DNA from: a virus
IMG/VR virus record: IMGVR_UViG_3300010288_000001
Coordinates: 1-64,000 of that record
DNA: 64,000 bases
Direction: 5' to 3' (one strand)
Part shown: positions 55,875 through 64,000 of the stretch, in pieces
How positions within the stretch are numbered: position 1 is the stretch's first letter
Layout: the number at the start of each line of letters is the position of its first letter
The notes under the pieces: generated by a model
Told to the model about the DNA's origin: nothing
The model's database searches: none
What the model saw: only the letters and a program-made list of their open reading frames with translations
Position numbers and translations under genes: made by a program

Positions 55875-57191
55875 TCATCCAACGGTTAGTCGATAATTGA
55901 TCATTCCCTGCTTCGCTTCAACGTCATTCATAGCAGCCTTTGAGCCGATGATTTGTAGCTTGGCTGAACCTGAATTGACCAGCTTGAATTTCACCTTACC
56001 ATTCTCCCAATCGTTCATCTGAAGGTTGGCCTGCCAATAACTCTTACCTGCAAGGATTTCCTTCATAGTGTCCATGCTAACCTTGTCGCCTTCCAACATA
56101 TCGGCAATCTCTCGACAGAAAAAGGCGGTAACCGAATCTTCAAGCAAATCTACGATACGTTTGTCTACACCTCGGCGATTGGCAATAGCTGAAATGACGA
56201 GGTTTTTCTCATCAAAATTCTTTTTCATTTTGATGGCCGTGAAAACTTCGTAGGTGTCTCTAACCTGCTGCTTGTTCAAACCCAATACATGACGAATGCC
56301 GTACTCATAAAGAATTGGCTTTGCTTTTTGTTTCTTCTCAAGGTGTTGAATCGTTACACCAATGTCCAAAGCGGTCTCTACAATGTCTTTGAAGATACAC
56401 TTGGGGAGTTTCTTGTGATATTGCAAACCCTTGATTAGGAGGTTGCTGAAGAATGAAGCAGCAGCACCTGTACCGAATTTGTTTGAGATCGGAACAATCT
56501 CTCCATCTTCCAACTCGATGAACGAATCAACGCCGGAGAATGAAGGGTCGGTTGGCATCAAGAATCGTTTGACCTTACCACGCCACGGAGTGGGTGTAAC
56601 ATGATTCGCGGTCTTGTTTGCAAGAGCAAATAGTCCGATGAACAATTCGCCGAAGTATACGCCGAATTTGTTTTTCTCTTCAGGCGCCACGCCAGTAACC
56701 CAATGAAAGTCACCCAAGTTGCCCTTTAGCCAAGGTTCAAAAGTTTCTCTAACCTCGTCACTGACACCTCGAACTTTCTTCATCGAATCAATGATGGAAT
56801 TCGCAAGCTGATCCTTTGAAATGAATTCCATGCATTCGACTTCTTGGTCGATGAACTTGAATTTGACGGACTTCCCGCCTCCGATGAAGTCGCTTGCGGT
56901 AATTCGTGAAAGCTCTGCATTCACCTTTGACTTGGAAGGGATGGGCTTACCCGTGTTATTGTCACTGATGTAACCCATCCCGCCCTTGTATTTGATGAAG
57001 TAACGCTTCTGAAACTCCTTTCCCACAATAACGGTAATGGGCGTACCGTCTTTCAAGGTATCTACTTTCTTGTTGCCATCAACAGATTCATAGACGGTGA
57101 CGTCTTTGCCTTTTTCACCCTTAGCAAAGGTTTCAACCTCGCCTTTACCCCTGAAGTATTTGTTGAATTTGGTTAGACCAGTTGATGCCAT
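55875..57191 (-). CDS. Large hypothetical protein, late-expressed
   Basis: 438 residues. Residues ~20-75 look like an SH3-type barrel (VTVYESVDGNKKVDTLKDGT, then PITVIVGKEFQKRYFIKYKG). The middle is a globular domain (NLGDFHWVTGVAPEEKNKFG; FGTGAAASFFSNLLIKGL) and the end a small beta region. No family recognised. It starts directly after the stop of the Pol-beta-like NTase and is probably its operon partner. Confidence 0.7.
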   Translation of the reverse strand: MASTGLTKFNKYFRGKGEVETFAKGEKGKDVTVYESVDGNKKVDTLKDGTPITVIVGKEFQKRYFIKYKGGMGYISDNNTGKPIPSKSKVNAELSRITASDFIGGGKSVKFKFIDQEVECMEFISKDQLANSIIDSMKKVRGVSDEVRETFEPWLKGNLGDFHWVTGVAPEEKNKFGVYFGELFIGLFALANKTANHVTPTPWRGKVKRFLMPTDPSFSGVDSFIELEDGEIVPISNKFGTGAAASFFSNLLIKGLQYHKKLPKCIFKDIVETALDIGVTIQHLEKKQKAKPILYEYGIRHVLGLNKQQVRDTYEVFTAIKMKKNFDEKNLVISAIANRRGVDKRIVDLLEDSVTAFFCREIADMLEGDKVSMDTMKEILAGKSYWQANLQMNDWENGKVKFKLVNSGSAKLQIIGSKAAMNDVEAKQGMINYRLTVG

Positions 57192-58262
57192 TTACTTGTA
57201 AGCTTTGTAGTAAGAATCAATCATTGCGTCTACTTCCTTGGGTTGTTTTCTACCCAATTCCTTCAACATCATATCATAGGCTACCTTTTTTGTCTCAAAA
57301 TCTTCTTCTGGATTTCCACGAACTAGGCCTTGTGCGCCTTGGCCCCATAGAAGCAAAGAGAATCCTAGAATTACGTTATCAATTTCTGACGGGGTAAAAT
57401 ACTTCTTGATAAGTTTCAAAACGCCTACATAAGATTCAAATTGCTCCAGCTCTGAAGCATTGGGCAAATGACCGAATAGAGTCTTGAAGATTTCCTGCAG
57501 GTCGGTAATGTATTTTGAGTCTTTGGTTGCAATCTCACGATACACGCCAGGAGTTTCTGTTTGTTGGAGTTTCCGACGAAGACCCAATGCAACGGAGAAT
57601 GAATGTTCGCCTGTCATTATTTTTGTAGGCGTTTCCTTCTTACCCTTCAACAAAGTAATTTCTCTCATGTTCTTGCTTGTCAAAGCACGGAGAATGTACT
57701 TGTGGAACACGCCCTTAATTGATGCCTGAATGTCTGCCCAAGATGAGCTATGAGAGAATGAGCTCCATGCAGTAGGCATATTGTTTTCATAATCAACCAG
57801 CTCTAGGTCAATCTGAATGTTCAGGTTATATTTGTCAATCGTCCACAAAGTGATATATTGGCCCGCAGAAGATTTGTAGCCAACGAATGTTAGATACCCT
57901 AGCTTGGTGCCATGCAATGAATCGAGCCACTTCTTTACCTGTTCAGCCATGGACTTGTTGATTTGAGTATCAATGTCACCAACAGTAGGTTTCTTTTCAA
58001 CGAATACTTTGTCTGGAATCTTACGGTCGAAGAAATGCAAAGAAGAACCAGATAGGAACTTCTTTGACTTGAATAGTTCTTTGACCCAAAGAGGCTCACC
58101 CGAAAAACGTTTGTAGTGAGCGTTGATAACGGCAAGAGACCTTTCAAGCATCCTTACGATGTCTTTTCGGTCTACTTCCTTGAGATTGATACGGGTGGCT
58201 TCCACGTCACCGATTTTGACGTTGCCACCCTCGTTTAGAAATTCGCCGAATGATATTAGCAT
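57192..58262 (-). CDS. Pol-beta-like nucleotidyltransferase with LxE leader
   Basis: 356 residues. FLSGSSLHFF (70-79), then VGDIDTQI (Asp96, Asp98) and IQIDLELVDY (Asp152) form the hG[GS]-DxD-D signature of Pol-beta-type NTases. EHSFSVALGLRRKL follows. Such folds add nucleotides to RNA, proteins or small molecules; the acceptor is unknown. The N-terminus MLISFGEFLNEGG resembles a capsid-targeting segment with an LNE/G cleavage-type site. Late box GATAAATA lies 29 nt upstream. Confidence 0.65.
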   Translation of the reverse strand: MLISFGEFLNEGGNVKIGDVEATRINLKEVDRKDIVRMLERSLAVINAHYKRFSGEPLWVKELFKSKKFLSGSSLHFFDRKIPDKVFVEKKPTVGDIDTQINKSMAEQVKKWLDSLHGTKLGYLTFVGYKSSAGQYITLWTIDKYNLNIQIDLELVDYENNMPTAWSSFSHSSSWADIQASIKGVFHKYILRALTSKNMREITLLKGKKETPTKIMTGEHSFSVALGLRRKLQQTETPGVYREIATKDSKYITDLQEIFKTLFGHLPNASELEQFESYVGVLKLIKKYFTPSEIDNVILGFSLLLWGQGAQGLVRGNPEEDFETKKVAYDMMLKELGRKQPKEVDAMIDSYYKAYK

Positions 58263-58290
58263 GTGAAATACTCCTAAAGAGTTCTAAGAA

Positions 58291-58298
58291 TATTTATC
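58291..58298 (-). promoter_or_regulatory. Late promoter, minus strand
   Basis: GATAAATA on the minus strand, just before the start at 58262 and just inside the region downstream of the thioredoxin-like stop. Confidence 0.55.
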
Positions 58299-58300
58299 AG

Positions 58301-58552
58301 TCAACCCTCTAGGAATTTCAGAATTTGGGACTCACTCATGTAACCAAATTGGCGCTTCACTTCTTTGCCTTCATCATCATTCAAGATCAAAGTAGGGACA
58401 CCCCGAATATGGTATTGCTTGGCTTTCCCCATGTCCTCGTCAATATCAATCTCTTGTTTGCTTTCAATTAGAGGATGGTTGATGCCTTCCATCGTCTTAG
58501 AAAGCATCTTGTAAGGTTGACACCATGAGGCTTGAAACTTTAGCAATTGCAT
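58301..58552 (-). CDS. Thioredoxin-like protein with CQPY site
   Basis: 83 residues with the thioredoxin opening LLKFQASWCQPYKMLSKTME and the cis-Pro loop GVPTLIL. The active site reads Cys11-Gln-Pro-Ty14 (C-Q-P-Y): the second, resolving cysteine is replaced by Tyr. Next to nrdA/nrdB it would be expected to reduce RNR, but a monothiol site should not do so in the standard way. Compact, near the size of T4 NrdC (87). Confidence 0.8.
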   Translation of the reverse strand: MQLLKFQASWCQPYKMLSKTMEGINHPLIESKQEIDIDEDMGKAKQYHIRGVPTLILNDDEGKEVKRQFGYMSESQILKFLEG

Positions 58553-58587
58553 TTAACAAACTCCTTTATTTTAAAACCTATACCAAC

Positions 58588-60294
58588 TCACATACAAGCC
58601 TCGCATTCCCCCTTTGAGGCTTGGACACCCGCTTGAGTGTAGATGTAATATAGTCCAAGAATATTGGGGTCGCGGAAAGCTTCGCTATGAACTTCTGCAA
58701 TCCAAGCAGGGTCTTCGTCCGCTGCAAAGAACAGATTCAATGATTGCCATTGGTCGATGTAGCGACCGCGAGCTGACGCCATACGAATGATAGCCTTTTG
58801 GTTGATTTCAAAGGCGGTCTTGAATACAGCTTTTTCCTCATCTGTTAGCCAAGACACATGCTGCACAGAACCTTGTTTGTCAGTGATCTCTTGAACATGC
58901 TTCTTGGTATAGACGCCTTTCTCTTTCATTAGCTTTAGCAATACTGGGTTCAAGCGATCAACTTCACCACCAGCAGTGTTTTGTGTGAATGACATTGCAG
59001 GATCAGGATTGATACCTTCTGAAACGCCACCCATTAGGAGGGCTGTTGACTTTGTTGGGGCCACAGCGATACGATGAGTGTTGCGAAGACCTGTTCCTTT
59101 GCACCATTCAGGCTCACCTAACTCGATTGCCATATCACGGGAAGCCTTTTCAGATTCTTCCCAAATGTGTCTTGCAATCTCCTGACTAAGCATATGGGCT
59201 TCAAAACTTTCAAACGGAATCATCTTCTCTTGCAACAGAGTATGGAAACCGCATTGGCCAAGACCCAAGGCCCGTCCCTTTTGGGTGAAGCGAATTGCTT
59301 TCTCTAGACCAGGGATGTTCTGACCTCGTTCAATGAGTTCAGCCGCGACACAATCCAAGAACACCGTTGCCCAGAATACAGCATCTGTATCTTTCCACTC
59401 TGGATACTTAGCAACATTCATTGATGAAAGAACACAGGTGAACGTGTGCTCGTCATCAGCAAACAGGGTGATTTCGTCGCAAAGATTGGATGCCTTGACA
59501 AACAAACCTAGACGCTTATACATCTCGGGACGCTTGGCATTGATCTTGTCGATGAAACAAAAATAACCCTTGCCCGTAACCATCTTGAGCTTCATTGCCT
59601 TTTGGAAACGGCGAATAGCGTCTGGTTCTTTTGCCTCTAGCGCATCCACAAATGAATTGGGAATAATCCATCCAACGTTCGCATCATCAGGTTCCGCCAT
59701 GATGTAATCTGCAAGCTCATCAAAGTCACCGTGGGTGATTTCAAGATAGCCGGCCCATGCGCCACGGCGAGCTGTCCCTTGAGCAACATCACGCATATCA
59801 GCAACGTGACCCTTGAAAACAGGAACAACGCCAGAGGCCTTGCCGCCGACGCTGATCTTAGAACCTCTTGGACGAATGTTACCTAGATATGAGCTTGTAC
59901 CGAAACCCATCTTGGTTAGAATAGCAGTCTCTAGGCGATTTGAATAGAATCCATAGATGCTGTCATGAATGACTCCGCCTGAACATGAAACGGGTAGGCC
60001 CCGATTTGTACCCATGTTCGCTAGAACTGGGGTTGAAGGGCTTAGCCAACCCTTCCAAAACAGGTCAAAGAATTTTTGCTCGGCCTCAGCCTCATATTTT
60101 GTACCTTTGAGGTGCTTTGCCGCCGTCTTGGCAATACGTTCAAATTGACCCCTTACAGAACGACCTTCGGTTTGATATTCATACTTTTCTTTGAATAATT
60201 GGTATCCGCCCGTACTATACCATGCAGGGACAAGACCTTTAGCTTGAAGTTCTTTTCGTTCTTCACTCAGTTTGTCATAAATGCTTGTGCTCAT
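58588..60294 (-). CDS. nrdA: Ribonucleotide reductase large subunit NrdA
   Basis: 568 residues, much shorter than T4 NrdA (754): there is no N-terminal ATP cone. Substrate cysteines are visible in LPVSCSGG and TCVLSSMNV, the radical Cys and Glu in SNLCDEITLF, and the C-terminal redox pair in GECEACM. Makes dNDPs from NDPs. The missing cone suggests loss of overall dATP inhibition. Shares an ATGA overlap with nrdB. Confidence 0.95.
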   Translation of the reverse strand: MSTSIYDKLSEERKELQAKGLVPAWYSTGGYQLFKEKYEYQTEGRSVRGQFERIAKTAAKHLKGTKYEAEAEQKFFDLFWKGWLSPSTPVLANMGTNRGLPVSCSGGVIHDSIYGFYSNRLETAILTKMGFGTSSYLGNIRPRGSKISVGGKASGVVPVFKGHVADMRDVAQGTARRGAWAGYLEITHGDFDELADYIMAEPDDANVGWIIPNSFVDALEAKEPDAIRRFQKAMKLKMVTGKGYFCFIDKINAKRPEMYKRLGLFVKASNLCDEITLFADDEHTFTCVLSSMNVAKYPEWKDTDAVFWATVFLDCVAAELIERGQNIPGLEKAIRFTQKGRALGLGQCGFHTLLQEKMIPFESFEAHMLSQEIARHIWEESEKASRDMAIELGEPEWCKGTGLRNTHRIAVAPTKSTALLMGGVSEGINPDPAMSFTQNTAGGEVDRLNPVLLKLMKEKGVYTKKHVQEITDKQGSVQHVSWLTDEEKAVFKTAFEINQKAIIRMASARGRYIDQWQSLNLFFAADEDPAWIAEVHSEAFRDPNILGLYYIYTQAGVQASKGECEACM

Positions 60295-61265
60295 GCCGTA
60301 ACCTCTTCTGCTGATTTCCAGACGAATGCCGTTTCATCCCAATTTCTATGATATTGATTCCCCATACCACTGAAGAAATCGTTGAATGAATAATCATTTA
60401 TGGCTTTATAGAACCATTCAGCAATTGGATTATATTTTACATCAAAGAGCTTCTTGAAGCCCAGCTGTTTCAGACATTCATTAATGCGCGACTCAACAAA
60501 ATGAGTTAGCTGTTTTTCGGTGATTCCTTCAATCGTTCCCTTCTCAAAGATCATCTTGATGATTTCAACCTCATGCTCGTACAGCTTCTTGGCACCCTCG
60601 ATGATCTTGGCTTCTACCTCTTCTAGTTGTTCCTTGGTGTAGTCTTTGGTCTTTTGTCTGAAGCACCACGCGCCCGCAACAGCATGTAGGTTTTCGTCAC
60701 GTAAAGAGAAATTGATACCACGGACAAGGTTCATTAGTTTGTTCTTGCCCTGAGACTGGAAGTGTTTTAGGAAAGCGAATGATGAATACAAGATCACGCC
60801 TTCAACCATAGAGAACATTGCCAGTGAAACGGCATCGTCCTTGTCATTGATGATTTGATCAATGTGCTCGATACGGGATTTTAGAATTTCATTGTCCTGA
60901 TAAGATAGGTAGAATTCTGGAGTATCAATGTGTAATAGCTGATTAATCTTATTATAGAACGGAGCATGAACTGCCAACTCAAACATGGAAAAAACCGATG
61001 CCATACGATGGAACTCCGCTCCATGAAACATTTTCTTGAATCTTCCACCCCAGTATTCGTCACCTGCATGGGTTTCGTACAACGAGAAAAGCTTTAGTGT
61101 AGAAATTACACCGTGCCTCTCAGATTCTGAAAAGTTTACCAAAACGTCTTGAATGTCCTTCTCAACCTTCACTTCATCAGGTAGCCAAAAAATCTTGAGT
61201 TGTTGATTTGCAAACTCAACTGGTTCCTTGTGTTCTTCTACTGGCAGCAAATGCTTCTTAAGCAT
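60291..61265 (-). CDS. nrdB: Ribonucleotide reductase small subunit NrdB
   Basis: 324 residues. Metal-ligand regions: ETHAGDEYWG, FELAVHAPFY (His with Tyr at +4, as H118/Y122), EGVILYSSFAFLKHF and RDENLHAVAG (ExxH). In the first pair the Glu lies four residues before the His rather than three, which deserves an alignment check. It provides the tyrosyl radical for NrdA. Confidence 0.93.
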   Translation of the reverse strand: MLKKHLLPVEEHKEPVEFANQQLKIFWLPDEVKVEKDIQDVLVNFSESERHGVISTLKLFSLYETHAGDEYWGGRFKKMFHGAEFHRMASVFSMFELAVHAPFYNKINQLLHIDTPEFYLSYQDNEILKSRIEHIDQIINDKDDAVSLAMFSMVEGVILYSSFAFLKHFQSQGKNKLMNLVRGINFSLRDENLHAVAGAWCFRQKTKDYTKEQLEEVEAKIIEGAKKLYEHEVEIIKMIFEKGTIEGITEKQLTHFVESRINECLKQLGFKKLFDVKYNPIAEWFYKAINDYSFNDFFSGMGNQYHRNWDETAFVWKSAEEVTA

Positions 61266-61323
61266 AAAAACTCCTTAAATATAGTACAAATACATCAAAT
61301 TCTCTCTAAGGAACATCATATAT

Positions 61324-61851
61324 ATGGAACTGAATCAGCTAAACATCAACGGATTTGTCATGGAAGTGGCAAGAATCCCCGTGCTGAAATACGCCATCCA
61401 AGAGGTAACTTTCCCTGACATTTCATTGCCAGAAGTTAAACAACCTACGCCATTTCAGGCTATCAATCAAGTAGGCGACCACATCATCCATGAAGACCTA
61501 TCTTTCACGTTCTTGGTTGATGAACAAATGAACAATTACAGAGCTATCTATCATTGGATGAGAGGGCTCGCTTTCCCTGAGAAGTTTGAGGAATTTGAAC
61601 GCTTTGTCCGAGGCATTACAGGTGATGATAACATTGAAACCTTTGGTTCGTCTAGGCGTTTGAACCAGTTCTCAGACGTCACCATCACCATCTTGTCAAA
61701 CCACAAAAATCCTATCTTCAAATATAGACTTCTTGACGCTTTTCCTGTATCATTGACGGGGTTTAGTGTAAGTGTTACCGAATCTGATACACAACCTATC
61801 ACAGCAACTTGCTCTATGAAATTCACTGGCTTTGAAATTGAACCTGCATAA
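61324..61851 (+). CDS. Tail-tube-like structural protein (gp19 fold)
   Basis: 175 residues. The pattern AIYHWMRGLAFPEKF, SDVTITILSNHKNP and YRLLDAFPVSLTGFSVSVTE parallels FERWMALLNT, ADLYITQLGR and YQLIGAFPTNVSPVDLSFDS of gp19 in this phage. It is probably a tube-like baseplate or tail-terminus component (gp54/gp48 type is possible). AAGGA precedes the ATG. It stands next to uvsY, away from the other tail genes. Confidence 0.65.
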   Translation: MELNQLNINGFVMEVARIPVLKYAIQEVTFPDISLPEVKQPTPFQAINQVGDHIIHEDLSFTFLVDEQMNNYRAIYHWMRGLAFPEKFEEFERFVRGITGDDNIETFGSSRRLNQFSDVTITILSNHKNPIFKYRLLDAFPVSLTGFSVSVTESDTQPITATCSMKFTGFEIEPA

Positions 61852-61863
61852 AAGGAGTTTGCT

Positions 61864-62292
61864 TTGAAGTTAGAAGATATTATGGATGAAGCAGAAAAGT
61901 ATCTGCAGATTGATGAAACAAATTTGGCGAAGGAGTCTCTTGAAACGCCCAAGATGTATGGCAAGCTCCTTCGTATAAGAACAAACGAATCGATGCTATT
62001 GCAGCGTTATCGTTTTCAATTAAAAAAGCTCTATCAAGACAAACGTGATTATTACCTTGGTCGAGCCGATCCTGAAGTCTATAAAGCAAAACCGTTCGAT
62101 CTCAAGATTCTGAAATCTGAGGTTGATTCGTACATTGAAGCTGATGATGAAATTCAGGATTTGACCTTGAAGATTGAAGTGCAAACTGAAAAATTGAATT
62201 ATCTAGATAATGCTTTGAAGCAGGTTGCTAATCGAGGTTTCACTATTAGAAATGCCTTGGATTTCCAGAAGATGATGAATGGGGGCTATTGA
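61864..62292 (+). CDS. uvsY: Recombination mediator UvsY
   Basis: Loads UvsX on gp32-covered ssDNA. 142 residues (T4: 137), all-helical, with RDYYLGRADPEVYKAKPFDL, LKSEVDSYIEADDEIQD and ANRGFTIRNALDFQKM. Start is TTG with AAGGAG 6 nt upstream. UvsX is not in the window. Confidence 0.92.
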   Translation: MKLEDIMDEAEKYLQIDETNLAKESLETPKMYGKLLRIRTNESMLLQRYRFQLKKLYQDKRDYYLGRADPEVYKAKPFDLKILKSEVDSYIEADDEIQDLTLKIEVQTEKLNYLDNALKQVANRGFTIRNALDFQKMMNGGY

Positions 62293-62293
62293 T

Positions 62294-62565
62294 ATGGCTA
62301 GTATAAATAGAAACAAAGTTGGAAAATTTAAGATTCAGGATATAGTGATTGAAACCCAACCTGAGATCGTTCTTGACGTTATGTCTCGAGTAATTGTGCT
62401 TAATGCAAAGTATCTCGAAATTGAAGGCGCTTATGAATATTATGGATATAGTGAAATGTTTGACGAGATCGCCAGGGGGGTGAAATTGTGCCCGAGTATG
62501 AATTCATCATAACTAGGCACCCTAGATTGGGATTTTACTTGACAGATGTTCGACGTAGAAATTAG
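62294..62565 (+). pseudogene. Small conserved gene before uvsW, frameshifted
   Basis: Begins MASINRNKVGKFKIQDIVIE and reads well to FDEIARG, then ends RGVKLCPSMNSS at 62512. In the next frame the sequence continues GEIVPEYEFIITRHPRLGFY to a stop at 62563-62565, the ending expected for this small T4-like family. One extra G in the G6 run at about 62474-62479 would restore it. A TATAAATA at 62302-62309 lies inside the gene and could be a late promoter for uvsW. Confidence 0.65.
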
Positions 62566-64000
62566 AAAAGTAAATAATGTATTCATTCAAGTCATTGCCG
62601 ATGCGAGTATTCGTATGGGCATGTCTGAACACTTCGCTCGTTATGTCAAAGGGTATCAATTCCAACCCAAATACAAGGCCAGGATTTGGGACGGCAAAAT
62701 CCGTTTCTTCCAATATCAAAACGGCTTCATCTATTGCGGTTTGATTAAGGACGTCCTCGAATATTGCAAAGAGAACGGTCTTAAGGTTAAAGTTGATGAT
62801 GAAGTCAAAAGCCTATTCTATTTCAAGAACAATTGTTCTGAATACATTGACAGGCTTGAATTGTCGGCCCACGGAAACAAAATCGAATTCCGTGACTATC
62901 AGAAAAAGGCTATTGTGGCCGCAATCTCCCAAAAGCGAAAGCTAATCCAATCACCTACCAGTTCAGGTAAATCGTCTATCATCTACGGCATCACAAGATA
63001 TCTGCTTGATAACGTTTTTGAGCATGAGCGTATCCTAATTGTTGTGCCTACTATTGGCTTGGTGACACAGCTCAAATCCGATTTCAAAGATTACTCTACG
63101 CTGAACGGATGGGACGTAGATGAATATGTCAGCACGTCCACTGAAAGACACAGCAACAGAAACAAACGTGTTCTGATTACAACATGGCAATCAATCTACA
63201 AGAACGACCCTGAATGGTTCTTGCCGTTCCGTGCCTTGATTGTGGATGAGGTGCATCAAGCGACTGCAAACAGCTTGGTTGGCATTGGCAAGAAATGTGA
63301 TGCCGAATTCCGAATTGGTTTGTCTGGCTCAATCAACGATGAAGACGAAACCTCAGAGATGACCTTGAGGGGTCTGTTCGGATTCAAAATGGTTACGACA
63401 ACCACCAAGCAATTGATGGAAGATGGAACCATCGCTAAGCTTAAGGTGAATTGTGTTCATATCAAATATGACACAACGGTTAGACTACCTAAAGATTATC
63501 AGAAAGAGATAGACTGGCTTATCAAACAAAATGAGCGCAACAAATTTATCATAGAGCTTGCCAATAATCTAGATGGCAACGTTTTGATTCTGTTCAGCTT
63601 GGTCGAGAAGCACGGCAAGGTCCTAAGAGAATTGGCTAAGAAATATGACAAGGAACTTTTCTTCGTCTACGGTGGAACAGATGCAGATCAACGTGAGAAA
63701 ATTCGTCAGATCGCTGAAACCCACAAAGGATGTATTATCCTTGCATCATATCAGACTTTCTCAACGGGTGTCAACATCCGGAACATAAGACACATCGTTT
63801 TTGCTTCACCCACAAAGTCTTTCTCTAGAGTGATCCAATCAATCGGTCGTGGTCTTCGCATCAGCGCAACAAAGACCGAATGTGATGTCTATGATCTGTT
63901 TGACGAAATCTATGGATCATCAAAAGACCCTAATACATATAATTTTTCATTCAAGCATTTCATTGAGCGAGTGAAAATCTATATCAAAGAAGGTTTTGAG
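62546..64000 (+). CDS. uvsW: UvsW helicase, 3' end outside window
   Basis: 485 codons are open to the window edge. The N-terminus (MFDVEIRKVNNVFIQVIADA) leads to the UvsW domain and QPKYKARIWDGKIRFF. Then Walker A SPTSSGKSSII, LIVDEVHQAT (DEAH-like box), LSGSI, ILASYQTFSTGVNIRN and QSIGRGLRI. It unwinds D-loops, R-loops and stalled forks and helps switch origin to recombination replication. Confidence 0.95.
   Translation, partial: MFDVEIRKVNNVFIQVIADASIRMGMSEHFARYVKGYQFQPKYKARIWDGKIRFFQYQNGFIYCGLIKDVLEYCKENGLKVKVDDEVKSLFYFKNNCSEYIDRLELSAHGNKIEFRDYQKKAIVAAISQKRKLIQSPTSSGKSSIIYGITRYLLDNVFEHERILIVVPTIGLVTQLKSDFKDYSTLNGWDVDEYVSTSTERHSNRNKRVLITTWQSIYKNDPEWFLPFRALIVDEVHQATANSLVGIGKKCDAEFRIGLSGSINDEDETSEMTLRGLFGFKMVTTTTKQLMEDGTIAKLKVNCVHIKYDTTVRLPKDYQKEIDWLIKQNERNKFIIELANNLDGNVLILFSLVEKHGKVLRELAKKYDKELFFVYGGTDADQREKIRQIAETHKGCIILASYQTFSTGVNIRNIRHIVFASPTKSFSRVIQSIGRGLRISATKTECDVYDLFDEIYGSSKDPNTYNFSFKHFIERVKIYIKEGFE

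Noticed and set aside
62302-62309. TATAAATA as a certain late promoter for uvsW
   Set aside because: It lies inside a coding frame 237 nt before uvsW; recorded as possible only, not listed as a promoter.

Overview
The window is part of a large, strictly lytic T4-like myovirus genome. It carries a syntenic T4 core: rnh, gp32, gp59, gp33, gp45, gp46/47, gp55, gp61, uvsY/uvsW, nrdA/B, and the virion run gp8, gp18, gp19, gp20, gp67/68-like, gp21, gp22, gp23. No integrase or lysogeny genes are visible. T4-type late promoters (TATAAATA and close variants) precede virion genes, and gp55, gp33 and gp45 are all present to use them. The sheath, capsid and a giant DUF4815-like protein resemble those of the more divergent T4-like phages rather than T4 itself. 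A few GC-rich accessory genes resemble prophage genes of betaproteobacteria, which is only a weak hint about the host.

Layout. 1-1354: 3' part of a tail-fibre-like gene. 1396-19652 (minus strand): replication, recombination and late-transcription block with a broken homing endonuclease, a PD-(D/E)XK nuclease, PseT, a tRNA-Met, ClpP, and a tight five-gene operon (DpdA-like transglycosylase, HAD hydrolase, phosphoribosyltransferase, QueC-like enzyme, glycosyltransferase). 19870-25568 (plus): nucleotidyltransferase, gp61 primase, RuvC-like resolvase, dCMP deaminase and conserved unknowns. 25546-27120: tRNA array (Leu, Tyr, Pro, Gly, His, Ala) with hairpin-forming spacers, tRNA-like remnants and a decayed homing endonuclease. 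27208-37909 (plus): early accessory genes, a Ro60-related TROVE/vWA-like gene with structured RNA-like flanks, thyX, GC-rich morons, a nucleotide kinase, QueE, an Acb1-like 2H phosphoesterase, a DexA-like exonuclease with an in-frame TGA, FolE and DsbA. 37976-53098: late structural genes. 53193-58262: a late accessory block (Dps-like protein, metallophosphatase, ligase-like and Pol-beta-like nucleotidyltransferases, Hsp20). 58301-61265 (minus): thioredoxin-like protein, NrdA, NrdB. 61324-64000: tube-like protein, UvsY, a frameshifted small gene and UvsW (cut by the window end).

How the genes fit together. FolE, QueE, QueC and a DpdA-like enzyme form most of a 7-deazaguanine route that would place preQ0-type bases in phage DNA (no QueD is seen here); the co-transcribed PRTase, HAD enzyme and glycosyltransferase suggest an elaborated version. 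ThyX, dCMP deaminase, RNR and the kinase supply nucleotides. The most unusual locus is 30284-32140: a Ro60-like gene between 24-nt inverted repeats, with a foldable leader and a foldable 3' region. A second is the late block whose Dps-like, ligase-like and NTase-like proteins begin with short hydrophobic-LxE segments resembling T4 capsid-targeting sequences. Several genes are broken by apparent one-base losses in homopolymers, so sequence error and real decay must be distinguished before function is assigned to them.
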